Shown piece by piece: positions 20,749 through 29,813 of a DNA stretch of 64,000 nt. This DNA comes from Gallionellaceae bacterium (GTDB lineage: Bacteria; Pseudomonadota; Gammaproteobacteria; Burkholderiales; Gallionellaceae): assembly GCA_027448945.1 (NCBI GenBank), contig DAIDMQ010000020.1, forward strand, positions 62,001-126,000, in the 5' to 3' direction. Positions within the stretch are counted from its first letter, which is position 1; every line of letters begins with the position of its first letter. Made by a program: the position numbers and the translations under genes. Below the pieces are notes generated by a model that was not told where the DNA came from, did not search any database, and was given only the letters and a program-made list of their open reading frames with translations.

Positions 20749-22985
20749 GAATACGCGAAAGCCTGTCCGGATTACGTGAGCGCTACAGGTGGAGCAGTAA
20801 ATCCAACCTCAACGCGCAATACCGATATGGCTTGCCCAATCGTTTGGGTGACAAATTCATCGATGCGGAGATATGGTCGCTCCCCGGCATGGTGTTACTG
20901 GTTGCCGTGATTGGTGCGTTGCTGTCGATTTTTTTGATTTCGGTGCCGTTCACACTGCACGAACAATTTTTTTTCTCTCTAGTATTTGGCGGGTTGGCGT
21001 TATATATCCGCCGTTATGTGGGGACACTAATCACACTGATACTGATCTTCATGTCGTTGATTGTTTCTACGCGCTACATCTATTGGCGACTTACCGAGAC
21101 TTTCAGTGCCACCTTCGATTTTGATCTATTGTTTGGCGCAGGATTGATTATCGCCGAGCTTTATGCATGGTTGGTACTCGTGATTGGATTCTTTCAGACC
21201 ATCTGGCCATTGAAACGCAAGCCTGTGCCGCTCCCTGAAGACACTACGCTGTGGCCCAGTGTGGATATCTTCATTCCATCCTATAACGAGCCGCTGTCTG
21301 TGGTTCGTCCCACTGTGATCGCGGCCATGGCGCTGGATTGGCCACGAGACAAACTCAAAGTCTATATCCTTGACGACGGCAGGCGCGATGAGTTTCGTGA
21401 ATTCAGCGAATCGGTAGGCGTGACTCACGTTGTTCGTAGCAATAACTTCCATGCCAAGGCGGGCAACATCAATGCCGCTTTACCCAATACTCATGGTGAA
21501 CTGATCGCGATCTTCGATTGCGACCATATTCCTACGCGTTCCTTCTTGCAGATGACTGTGGGCTGGTTCTTGAAAGAGAAGCAACTGGCAATGGTGCAGA
21601 CGCCCCATCATTTTATTTCACCGGATCCATTTGAGCGGAATCTGGACAAGTTCCGCATGATGCCCAACGAAGGGGAGTTGTTCTACGGTCTGGTCCAAGA
21701 CGGTAATGACATGTGGAACGCGACCTTCTTCTGCGGTTCTTGTGCGCTGATACGCCGCGACAGGTTGTTGGAAGTTGGTGGTATTGCTGTTGAGACGGTA
21801 ACAGAAGATGCACATACGGCTTTAAAGTTGCACCGTTTAGGCTATACCACTGCCTATCTTGGCATCGTGCAGGCGGCAGGTCTGGCCACTGAGAGTTTGT
21901 CTGCACACGTCGGTCAGCGTATCCGCTGGGCACGGGGTATGGCACAGATATTCCGAGTCGACAATCCGGTACTGGGCAGAGGACTGACCTTGCCGCAACG
22001 CTTGTGTTATGCGAATGCGATGATGCATTTTTTCTACGGTATTCCGCGCATCATCTTCTTGACTGCGCCGCTCTCGTATATGTTTTTTCAGGCACATGTG
22101 ATTCAAGCTTCGGCTGATCTGATCGCAGTGTATGCCTTGCCACACTTGATTCATGCCAACGTTGCCAATTCGCGTATCCAGGGTAAGTACCGCCATACAT
22201 TCTGGGCTGAAGTTTACGAGACCGCATTAGCTTGGTACATCTTGCTGCCCACAACAGTGGCGGTGATCAATCCTAAGTTGGGAAAATTCAACGTGACCGC
22301 AAAGGGCGGCATGGTGGAAAGAGAATATTTCGACTGGCAGATCGCCGTACCTTATTTGACTATCTTGGGCCTGAACTTGCTTGGACTAGGTATCGGCATC
22401 ATCAGGCTGTTCTGGTGGAATGCGGATGAGTGGGGCACGGTATTGTTGAACTTGTTATGGACTATCTATAACTTGATGCTGTTATTCGCGACACTGGCTG
22501 TGGCTTTCGAGACCAAGCAAATACGACGACATTGGCGGGTCAACATGAAGTTGCCGGCGATGGTACGTTTGCAGAACGGCCGCACTATGTCATGTAATAC
22601 CGAGGATTTTTCTGAAGGTGGCTTTGCGCTGCGACTGCCTGCGCATTTGGCGGTAGAGGCGGGTGAGCATCTGCATATTTCCATCTTCCGTGGTGATCGT
22701 GAATTTAGTTTTCCCTCTGTCGTTGCTTATAACAATGGTCATGTGTTGCGCATCAAGTTCGACGATATGCACATGGAGGATTATCAGATGCTGGTGGCGG
22801 CGACTTTCTCGCGCGGTGACGCATGGCAGGAATGGCTGGGTGAGCACAAGACTGATCATCCGCTGACAGGTCTTAAGGAAGTCTTTCAAATCAGTATTAC
22901 AGGTTTCACACGCTTCAACAGTTTGTTGGGCGAATACATCAAAAAGTATTATTCGAGCATTAAGGCCAGGAGAGAACAAGCATGA
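20745..22985 (+). CDS. bcsA: cellulose synthase catalytic subunit BcsA with PilZ domain
   Basis: A 746-residue inner-membrane GT2 glycosyltransferase that polymerises UDP-glucose into beta-1,4-glucan and threads it through its own channel. N-terminal membrane helices are followed by the GT domain with DDG (ILDDGRRDEF, near residue 210), DCDH (near 258), TED (VTEDAHTAL, near 352) and QRIRW (near 391); more membrane helices follow. The C-terminal PilZ domain has RRHWR (near 591) and DFSEGG (near 621), matching the RxxxR and DxSxxG c-di-GMP-binding motifs, so it should still be activated by c-di-GMP. All catalytic motifs are intact even though neighbouring genes are damaged. Confidence 0.97.
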   Translation: MRIRESLSGLRERYRWSSKSNLNAQYRYGLPNRLGDKFIDAEIWSLPGMVLLVAVIGALLSIFLISVPFTLHEQFFFSLVFGGLALYIRRYVGTLITLILIFMSLIVSTRYIYWRLTETFSATFDFDLLFGAGLIIAELYAWLVLVIGFFQTIWPLKRKPVPLPEDTTLWPSVDIFIPSYNEPLSVVRPTVIAAMALDWPRDKLKVYILDDGRRDEFREFSESVGVTHVVRSNNFHAKAGNINAALPNTHGELIAIFDCDHIPTRSFLQMTVGWFLKEKQLAMVQTPHHFISPDPFERNLDKFRMMPNEGELFYGLVQDGNDMWNATFFCGSCALIRRDRLLEVGGIAVETVTEDAHTALKLHRLGYTTAYLGIVQAAGLATESLSAHVGQRIRWARGMAQIFRVDNPVLGRGLTLPQRLCYANAMMHFFYGIPRIIFLTAPLSYMFFQAHVIQASADLIAVYALPHLIHANVANSRIQGKYRHTFWAEVYETALAWYILLPTTVAVINPKLGKFNVTAKGGMVEREYFDWQIAVPYLTILGLNLLGLGIGIIRLFWWNADEWGTVLLNLLWTIYNLMLLFATLAVAFETKQIRRHWRVNMKLPAMVRLQNGRTMSCNTEDFSEGGFALRLPAHLAVEAGEHLHISIFRGDREFSFPSVVAYNNGHVLRIKFDDMHMEDYQMLVAATFSRGDAWQEWLGEHKTDHPLTGLKEVFQISITGFTRFNSLLGEYIKKYYSSIKARREQA

Positions 22986-25291
22986 TAAGCATGGTTAAGC
23001 AACTAAAATCACAGCGATTTTTTGGCTGTATCGCTTTGGCGGCGGCAACGCTGTTGCTGGCTTCGGGAAGTGCCGCCGTCCAAGCTAAGACGGTCAGGGA
23101 TGGCAATTCGATAAGACTGGACAGCAGTGATAACGTGTCGCCGGATATAGATACCAAGGTCAAGCTGCGCACGGCAACTTACAGTTTCAAACAGATGGGC
23201 GCGATGCAACCGATCATGCTGCGCGGCACTGAAGGTTCGATGACGCTACCATTTTCGGTGCGATCCGATGAGGTGGTGGTCGCGGCCAAACTGAAGTTGA
23301 CCTATACCTATTCGCCGTCCTTGCTGCAGGACTTGAGTCATCTGATGATCATGATGAATGACGAAGTGGTGCAGGTACTGGCATTGCCGCATGACAAGGG
23401 TGTTAACAACCGCAATGAAGTTGAATTGGATCCACGTTACTTCACCGACTTCAATAAGCTCAAATTCAAGCTGATAGGTCATTACACTTACAAGTGTGAA
23501 GATCCGATGCACTCATCACTGTGGTTGGAGCTGAGCAACCTCGGTCAGATAGAACTGACATTGGCGCCTATCACGCTGGAAAATGATTTGAAACTGTTGC
23601 CTTTGCCATTCTTTGACAGACGCGACAATGCCAACTTGGATTTGCCTTTCGTTTTCGCCGGCAATCCTTCGTTGGGAACGATCAAGGCGGCGGGTATCAC
23701 CGCTTCCTGGTTTGGCGGCCTAGCAAGTTATCGGGGAGCGCGTTTTCCGGTGACTTTCGACAACTTGCCTGAAGGCAATGCAGTGGTGTTTTTGCAGGGT
23801 GGACAGCACATCGGTACTCTGACCGGTGGTGGTGGCGCTTCAGTATCGTTAGTCCCTCATCCTACGGTAAGCGGTGCAAAGCTGTTGCTGGTTACCGGCA
23901 GCAGTGACGAAGACATGTTGCGTGCTGCACGTGCTATCACACTCAACCAGAAATCTCTGACAGGACAACACGCGCTTATCTCCGAATCCACGGAGCCGCC
24001 TGCCCGCAAACCTTACGATGCGCCTGCTTGGCTGCCTACCGACAGGGCCGTTCGATTTGGTGAGCTGGTCAGACTGGATGACATGCAAGTGCATGGTTAT
24101 TTCAACGATCCTATCAAGGTCGATTTCCGTATTCCACCTGATCTATTCACTTGGCGCAGCGCGGGTGTCCCGGTGGAGTTAAAGTATCGCTACACCAATC
24201 TACCTTACAACAAGAGCTCCAGCCTGAATGTCGATATCAACAATCGTTTCGTGCAAGCGATGGCGTTGAACGATTATGTGGGTGACAGCGGTGCGATAGA
24301 AAAAGCGTTGCAATTGCTGCGCGATGGCAACGAGGCGATACGTGAGGAGACTGTGTTGATTCCGCCGTATCAGTTCAACGCGCGGAATCAGTTGCAATTC
24401 AATTACTTCTTCGATGTCACCAAGGAAGGCGAATGTAAAGACAATTATTTGAACAATATGCAGGGTGCCATCGATGCCGATTCCACATTGGATTTCAGCA
24501 AATTTGCACACTACGCGCCCCTGCCTGATCTTGCTGCTTTCGCCAACATCGGTTTCCCCTATACGCGCCTGGCCGATCTAGCCAAAACAGCGGTGGTGTT
24601 GCCTGCACAAGCAAATCCTGGCGAGATATCCCTATATCTATCGCTGATGGGACACATGGGTGAGTCCACGGGTTATCCTGCGTTACGCCATGAAGTGATC
24701 TCCAGTGCAGATATCGATAAGGTCGCGGATGACGATTTAATGGTCATCGCCTCTGCGCAACACCAGGACTTGTTGGTTAAATGGGCGGATTATTTGCCAG
24801 TGGTGGAGCGCGATGGTGAGCGTCATGTGCGCGAACCTGGCGTGTTTAAGCGTCTGTGGCTACGCTGGAGCGGACAGGATGTACAAGACCTAAGTCGTCC
24901 AGAAGCCATGTTAAATTATCAAGGTGGTAGCAGTTTGGCGACCATCATGGCCTTCGAATCTCCCCTTCATACCAAACGCAGCGCAGTGGTGTTCTATGCG
25001 GATGAAGCGGGCGATCTGGGTAAGATTTCCGACCTTTTCTATAACAGGGAACGTATTGAGGATATGCAAGGTGACTTTGTCATTTTGGATCGAAAGTCGG
25101 TGGCGAGTGCCAAGTTGGCAGAAACCTATTACGTTGGTGACCTGGACTGGTTTACGAAATTGCGTTGGTGGATTACAGCCCATCCTGTCATCGCGGTATT
25201 GTTGGGCGTATTGGTGTCCATCCTGTTTGCAGTGTTGATGTTCCGTTGGTTGCGCAAGGTTGCAGCTAAGCGTCTGGGAAAGAAGACCTGA
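22982..25291 (+). CDS. bcsB: cellulose synthase periplasmic subunit BcsB
   Basis: A 769-residue periplasmic partner of BcsA that guides the nascent glucan. It has an N-terminal signal peptide (about residues 1-35, ending VQA-KTV), alternating carbohydrate-binding and flavodoxin-like domains (MTLPFSVRSDEVVVAAKLKL; FFDRRDNANLDLPFVF; RIPPDLFTWRSAGVPVEL) and a single C-terminal membrane anchor (about 735-757, WITAHPVIAVLLGVLVSILFAVLMF). BcsB and BcsA are sufficient for polymer synthesis in vitro. It overlaps bcsA by 4 nt, and bcsZ follows 18 bp later. Confidence 0.95.
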   Translation: MISMVKQLKSQRFFGCIALAAATLLLASGSAAVQAKTVRDGNSIRLDSSDNVSPDIDTKVKLRTATYSFKQMGAMQPIMLRGTEGSMTLPFSVRSDEVVVAAKLKLTYTYSPSLLQDLSHLMIMMNDEVVQVLALPHDKGVNNRNEVELDPRYFTDFNKLKFKLIGHYTYKCEDPMHSSLWLELSNLGQIELTLAPITLENDLKLLPLPFFDRRDNANLDLPFVFAGNPSLGTIKAAGITASWFGGLASYRGARFPVTFDNLPEGNAVVFLQGGQHIGTLTGGGGASVSLVPHPTVSGAKLLLVTGSSDEDMLRAARAITLNQKSLTGQHALISESTEPPARKPYDAPAWLPTDRAVRFGELVRLDDMQVHGYFNDPIKVDFRIPPDLFTWRSAGVPVELKYRYTNLPYNKSSSLNVDINNRFVQAMALNDYVGDSGAIEKALQLLRDGNEAIREETVLIPPYQFNARNQLQFNYFFDVTKEGECKDNYLNNMQGAIDADSTLDFSKFAHYAPLPDLAAFANIGFPYTRLADLAKTAVVLPAQANPGEISLYLSLMGHMGESTGYPALRHEVISSADIDKVADDDLMVIASAQHQDLLVKWADYLPVVERDGERHVREPGVFKRLWLRWSGQDVQDLSRPEAMLNYQGGSSLATIMAFESPLHTKRSAVVFYADEAGDLGKISDLFYNRERIEDMQGDFVILDRKSVASAKLAETYYVGDLDWFTKLRWWITAHPVIAVLLGVLVSILFAVLMFRWLRKVAAKRLGKKT

Positions 25292-25309
25292 ACATAGGAA
25301 AGCGCGCCC

Positions 25310-25873
25310 GTGACATATAGCCGTCGTTTTTTCATCACACTCTTTGCCGTCTTGCTAGCCGGCATGCTGACGGCATGTGCAATGCCGGGTAAAGCTGAGG
25401 CAGTGCAGACTGAGTGTGTGTCTTGGTCGGCATGGACTGGATTCAAACAGGACTTCCTGCAGCCCGATGGTCGAGTGATCGATGTTTCCGCCGGTGGCTA
25501 TACGACATCAGAAGGTCAAGCCTATGCCTTGTTCTTCGCTTTGATCGCTAATGACAGAACAGCTTTTGATGCGATTTTGTCCTGGACGCGCAACAATCTT
25601 GCTGGCGGGGACATGACAGCGCGTCTGATGGCTTGGAAATGGGGTGAACGCAGCGATCATAGTTGGGGCGTTATAGATGAGCATGCGGCGAGCGATGCGG
25701 ATTTGTGGATGGCTTATACCTTGTCACAAGCAGGCCGACTTTGGCACGATGACATCCTTAGTGCACAGGCAGAACTGATACAAGCCCGCATCGCCAATGA
25801 ATTGGTGGTGCAAATCGAAGGTGTGGGACCTGTATTATTGCCCGGCCCGGTTGGATTCTCGTTAAATCCGTGA
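25310..25873 (+). pseudogene. bcsZ: bcsZ endoglucanase (GH8), truncated at the C-terminus
   Basis: The frame encodes 187 residues, about half of the usual ~370 for BcsZ, the periplasmic GH8 cellulase of bcs operons. A lipoprotein-like signal (ending LTACAMPG) opens it. The N-terminal half is convincing: the general-acid glutamate in TTSEGQAYALFFALIAND, MTARLMAWKWG and the active-site aspartate in ASDADLWMAYTLSQAGR. It then reads GVGPVLLPGPVGFSLNP and stops. In the family, the LLPGxxGF segment should continue into an LNPSY region and the second half of the barrel with the catalytic base. The break near 25,860 coincides with the broken end of an oppositely oriented MBOAT gene. No bcsC follows. 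Confidence 0.85.
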
Positions 25874-26690
25874 TTGAGCTTGCAAGATAGGGTGCGTTGA
25901 AGTTCTCCGGGAATACAAAGCCTATCATCAGCGCCAAACCAATTGCCATGTCGGTGTAGCCACTGAAATCGAAGAACAATTGCAAACTATAGGCTGCCGT
26001 ACCCAGCCAGGCATCAGCTAGCGTGGGGGCGTTGGCGTTGAATGCAACATCCGCCAATGGCGAGATTGCATCTGCAATCAGTACTTTTTTACAGAATCCG
26101 ATCATGAATAAACTGCATCCGCGCGCGAAATTTTCTATGCTGTGGATACGGTGGCGGAATTGTTCAGCCAATAAGTGGTAGCGCAAAACTGGGCCCGCGA
26201 CCAGATGAGGGAATAAAGCGATGAAGGCCGCGAAGTCGATCAGATTGCGTGCGGGTTTGGCTTCTTTGCGGTATATGTCCACGAGATAACTGATGGCGTG
26301 GAAAATGTAGAAAGACAAGCCTATTGGCAAGATTACTTTGGAATATTGGACTGAGTTCCAACCTACAGACTGCATTATGAAATTGAAGCTTTCGATGCCG
26401 AAATTGGCATATTTGAAATAGGCTAGCGCCAATAGGTTGAACGCTACACCCAAGAATAACCATCTGTAACGTATCCTTTCGTCACTGGATTGATCTATCG
26501 CTAATGCACATGCATATGAAAGCACTGTGATGCCGACCAGTAAAGTGAGGAACTCGGCTTTCCACCAAGCATAGAAGCAGTAGCTGAAAATAAGAATCAG
26601 TAAAGATTTTGCACGTGCTGGTGTCAGGTAGTAACTGGCAAGGAATAGTGGCAAGAAGATAAAAAGAAACAGTTGCGAACTAAAGACCAT
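25758..26690 (-). pseudogene. MBOAT-family O-acyltransferase (AlgI/WssH-like), truncated at the C-terminus
   Basis: The minus-strand frame starts at ATG 26690 with the typical MVFSSQLFLFIFLPLF and encodes membrane-rich sequence of the alginate/cellulose O-acetyltransferase family (LPIGLSFYIFHAISYLVDIYR, LFPHLVAGPVLRY, LFFDFSGYTDMAIGLALM, NFNAPYLASSITD). Family members run to about 470 residues and should continue after ITD with FWRRWH and a catalytic histidine region. Here homology stops at residue 275 (base ~25,866), and the last 35 codons are antisense bcsZ. The catalytic half is therefore missing. In wss-type clusters such enzymes acetylate cellulose, so it may once have belonged to the same locus. 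Confidence 0.85.
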
Positions 26691-26892
26691 GATGTGGCGT
26701 GTGCAAGTTAAAGGTTGGTGGAATCGCTGATTTGTATGGCGGTGTAAAAAATCACGCCACGAAGCACTGCATTACATTACAAACGCGGCTAAAATCCGGC
26801 ACGGAGTTACATTAAATGCGGGCGCAGAATTGTAACCGACTGATGGCAAGTTTGTTGCTTCCTTGCTGCTTACTCTGAACCGGAAAAATGAT

Positions 26893-27444
26893 ATGAACAT
26901 GACGACTCGGCAGGCACGTGAAATTTTGCAAGGTGCGGAGCAGCTATATTCTGCTGAACAGGTGCAGGCCGCATTGCATGGCGTTGCCAGCCGTATAGAA
27001 GCTGAATTATCAGAGCAATTTCCACTGGTGCTGTCGGTGATGGGGGGGGCAGTGATTTTCTCGGGCCAGTTGTTGCCCTTGCTGGGATTTCCGCTGGATT
27101 TCGATTACGTGCATGTCTCGCGTTACGGAGATGCGCGCCATGGTGGGGCGATGAAGTGGAAGGTGGAGCCCGGTGAGAACGTGCGTGGTCGTGTGGTGTT
27201 GCTGGTGGATGACATTCTGGACGAAGGCCACACTCTGCATGCCTTGCACGATAAGGTGATGCAGTTGGGTGCCAGTCGCTGTTATTGTGCGGTGTTTGCT
27301 GATAAACAACATGGTAAACGCAAACCTATAAGTGCCGATTTTGTGGCGATGGATGTACCTGATCGCTTCGTGTTCGGTTACGGTATGGATGTACAAGGCG
27401 CGTGGCGTAATCTGCCCGCGATTTACGCTGTTAAGGAGTCTTGA
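26893..27444 (+). CDS. hypoxanthine-guanine phosphoribosyltransferase-like
   Basis: A 183-residue type I phosphoribosyltransferase. The PRPP loop VVLLVDDILDEGHTL (about residues 99-113) is intact, and the purine-site region GADFVAMDVPDRFVFGYGMD-like segment (here SADFVAMDVPDRFVFGYGMD) matches HPRT/HGPRT enzymes that salvage hypoxanthine or guanine. I preferred ATG 26893, preceded by GGAAA at about 7 nt, over an upstream in-frame TTG. It lies 2 nt upstream of an mtnP-like gene. The pairing fits a pathway in which methylthioinosine is phosphorolysed to hypoxanthine, which this enzyme then salvages. Confidence 0.88.
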   Translation: MNMTTRQAREILQGAEQLYSAEQVQAALHGVASRIEAELSEQFPLVLSVMGGAVIFSGQLLPLLGFPLDFDYVHVSRYGDARHGGAMKWKVEPGENVRGRVVLLVDDILDEGHTLHALHDKVMQLGASRCYCAVFADKQHGKRKPISADFVAMDVPDRFVFGYGMDVQGAWRNLPAIYAVKES

Positions 27445-27446
27445 AG

Positions 27447-28193
27447 ATGCTTGCTATCATAGGGGGACGCGGACTGTCCCAATTGACGAATCTGAAAATC
27501 ACACACAGGCAGGTGATGCGCACGCCTTATGGCGAGCCTTCTGGTGCTTTCCTGTTTGGAACGATAGATCATCATGAGGTGATCTTCTTGGCGCGTCACG
27601 GTTATGGGCACACCATCCCGCCGCACCTGGTGAACTATAGAGCCAATCTGTGGGCCTTGCGAGAGCAGGGTGTGACCGAAGTGATATCGGTCGCGACGGT
27701 GGGTGGAATACGTGCCGATTTGAAGCCGGGCGTGATTGTGATACCCGAGCAGATCATAGACTACACACATGGACGCGACTCGACCTTCTTTGATGTGCGC
27801 GATAAGGTCTACAGCAATGCGGACTTCACATTCCCTTACAGTCATTCATTGCGCCGTCGTATTCTTGATAGCTTCGACACTGCGGGTCAGCATTGTGCAG
27901 ATGGTGGGGTATATGCCGCCACTCAAGGTCCGCGTCTGGATAGCATCGCCGAAATCAATCGCTATGAGCGAGATGGAGCGGATATGGTCGGGATGACAGG
28001 TATGCCCGAGACCGCACTGGCCAAAGAATTGGAGTTGAAGTACGCCACTATTGCCGTGGTGGCGAACTATGCGGCGGGCAGGGGAGACAGCGCCAGTGGC
28101 ATCAACATGGAGAACGTCAATGCCACTGCTGAAGCAGCGATGGAACGCGTGCGTAATGTGCTTGAGTGCATCGTCAATCTTGGTGCGGAGTAG
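27447..28193 (+). CDS. S-methyl-5'-thioinosine/thioadenosine phosphorylase (MTIP/MTAP family)
   Basis: A 248-residue purine nucleoside phosphorylase-family enzyme. It shows the N-terminal loop IIGGRGLSQL, RHGYGHTIPPHLVNYRANLWALREQG, TQGPRLDSIAEINRYERDGADMVGMTGMPE and the C-terminal catalytic aspartate region NYAAGRGDSASGIN. The MTGMPE motif resembles the methylthioinosine phosphorylase of Pseudomonas rather than human-type MTAP. It follows an HGPRT-like gene by 2 nt, supporting the salvage of methylthioinosine to hypoxanthine. An AGGAG site lies 10 nt before ATG 27447; TTG 27441 is less likely. The choice between inosine and adenosine substrate is inference. Confidence 0.85.
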   Translation: MLAIIGGRGLSQLTNLKITHRQVMRTPYGEPSGAFLFGTIDHHEVIFLARHGYGHTIPPHLVNYRANLWALREQGVTEVISVATVGGIRADLKPGVIVIPEQIIDYTHGRDSTFFDVRDKVYSNADFTFPYSHSLRRRILDSFDTAGQHCADGGVYAATQGPRLDSIAEINRYERDGADMVGMTGMPETALAKELELKYATIAVVANYAAGRGDSASGINMENVNATAEAAMERVRNVLECIVNLGAE

Positions 28194-28196
28194 TAG

Positions 28197-28730
28197 ATGG
28201 CTGTCATAACCGTTTTGCGTATGGGCGATGCGCGTCTGTGGGAAGTTTCCAAACCTGTCACCAAGTTCGATAGCCCCGAGTTGCACAGCTTGTTGCATGA
28301 TATGCGCGACACCATGCAAGCCATGAACGGCGCCGGCTTGGCGGCACCCCAGATCGGTGTTGGACTGCGTGTGGTGATTTTCGGTGTGCAATCGAACTCG
28401 CGTTATCCAGACGCTGATAGCGTGCCCGAGACCGTACTGATCAATCCTGTCATTACCGCGGTCAACGATCTGACCGACGAAGCTTGGGAAGGGTGTCTGA
28501 GTGTGCCCGGACTGCGCGGTGTGGTGGAGCGTTACTCGCATATTCGTTATCAAGGTTACGATGAATACGGTGCTTTGATAGACCGCACCGTGAGTGGCTT
28601 TCATGCCCGTGTAGTACAGCACGAGTGTGATCATTTGGATGGCATCCTCTATCCCATGCGTATACAAGACATGACCCAATTCGGTTACACGGCAGAATTA
28701 TTCCCCGACGCCGATATACAGGACGACTAG
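28197..28730 (+). CDS. def: peptide deformylase
   Basis: A 177-residue metalloenzyme that removes the formyl group from the N-terminal methionine of nascent proteins. All three motifs are present: [11 protein letters not shown] (near residue 44), WEGCLSVPG (near 98) and QHECDHLDG (near 140), which supply the metal ligands Cys, His and His and the catalytic Glu. It follows the mtnP-like gene by 3 nt. It is not next to fmt as in many genomes, so a second def elsewhere is possible. Confidence 0.96.
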   Translation: MAVITVLRMGDARLWEVSKPVTKFDSPELHSLLHDMRDTMQAMNGAGLAAPQIGVGLRVVIFGVQSNSRYPDADSVPETVLINPVITAVNDLTDEAWEGCLSVPGLRGVVERYSHIRYQGYDEYGALIDRTVSGFHARVVQHECDHLDGILYPMRIQDMTQFGYTAELFPDADIQDD

Positions 28731-28937
28731 ATGCAAATCTCCGCATTGCAACATACGAACGCGATACGCATTAGTATTGGCGATGCCAGCGCCTTGGGTG
28801 GTCATGCTCATAGGTACAGTCGGATATCGCATCCTGGGTGGTGAGGCTTAGTCTGATTAACTCGGAATAAGTGCTGATGGTGATGACTGCGCCCGAGGGG
28901 CAGGCGCAGTTGGAGAGCGTGTTGCATCCATGCAGGG

Positions 28938-29753
28938 CTAAAACGTGTAACTACTTAACAAGTGTATGGAGTTGTGGTTGTTGCTTCTACTCATGGGTGC
29001 AGCTTTAACCGTATTACCCAGTTTACCCAGCGTAGCACCCGTGATGACAGACCAGTTTTTGTCCATCTTGTAGGTATAGCTCGCTGTCAGGTCCACTTCG
29101 CGTATCCCCGAACCTGGGGTATACATTGCATATCCGCTACTCGCAGATTGCGCTGCATCTACACCGAAATAAGTTTGCATATAGCTGTTATTAGCATAAG
29201 TCGTAGACAGGCCCAAGGTAGCGAAGCGGTCTGCGGCCAGTATCAGTGTGTAACTCGCCCCCAGGTCCAGCAGCATGCCTTTACGATCCACTCCCGAGCC
29301 ATAACGCAGACCGGTATTCAGTCTGATTTCCTTCTTGACAGCGTAACTGTAGAAACCGCCAAGTTCCGGACGCGCACTGATATCTCCCAAGCCTGCCAAG
29401 GCACTGGATGCATTCTGCTTGCGTCCCATATCCACAGTCAGTCTCAAACCATATTGCATGTCGCGATCAGTGGAGAAGTTATAGCCCACGCCGCGCGGCA
29501 GTCCGGCGAACCAACCATTTTTCCAAACCGCATTCAGGGTGGGCATCACGCGATATCGACGTTCATTCGAACCTATATAGCGCGCGATATTGAGTATGCC
29601 TAAGCCCGTGGTGACGCGTACGTCTGCATCGCCTTGTTCGGCTCTGGGTAATGATTTGCTTAAGATGTCTTGATTGCGGTCAGCAAATGCCGAAGTTGAA
29701 AACAAGCTCAGACATGCCAGTGTGCCGAGTAAGGTAAATGATGGACGATACAT
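28938..29753 (-). CDS. MipA/OmpV-family outer membrane protein
   Basis: A 271-residue protein with a signal peptide (ending near AFA-DRNQ) and alternating hydrophobic beta-strands that end in Phe, as expected of an outer-membrane barrel. Segments such as VTTGLGILNIARYIGSNERR, YGLRLTVDMGRK and the tyrosine/aromatic-rich C-terminal strands match the MipA/OmpV family, some members of which scaffold murein-synthesising enzymes. The function here is not known. It lies downstream of acnA on the same strand with a 60-bp gap that contains a hairpin, so it is probably transcribed from its own promoter. Confidence 0.82.
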   Translation of the reverse strand: MYRPSFTLLGTLACLSLFSTSAFADRNQDILSKSLPRAEQGDADVRVTTGLGILNIARYIGSNERRYRVMPTLNAVWKNGWFAGLPRGVGYNFSTDRDMQYGLRLTVDMGRKQNASSALAGLGDISARPELGGFYSYAVKKEIRLNTGLRYGSGVDRKGMLLDLGASYTLILAADRFATLGLSTTYANNSYMQTYFGVDAAQSASSGYAMYTPGSGIREVDLTASYTYKMDKNWSVITGATLGKLGNTVKAAPMSRSNNHNSIHLLSSYTF

Positions 29754-29781
29754 AATATCTTCGTTGGTAATTTTGATGGAT

Positions 29782-29800
29782 GGGGGCGCACAGCACCCCC
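29782..29800 (-). terminator. GC-rich hairpin downstream of acnA
   Basis: On the minus strand GGGGGTGC pairs with GCGCCCCC around a TGT loop, with one G-U pair. It follows the acnA stop by about 14 nt. There is no T tract, so it may be a weak or factor-dependent terminator, or just an mRNA-stabilising stem. Confidence 0.4.
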
Positions 29801-29813
29801 CGGTTGGGTACTA

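Noticed and set aside
28731-28937. Short plus-strand frame (about 37 codons) after def, and a possible gene fragment near 28880
   Set aside because: Neither piece resembles a known family; too short and without a ribosome site to call a gene or a relic.
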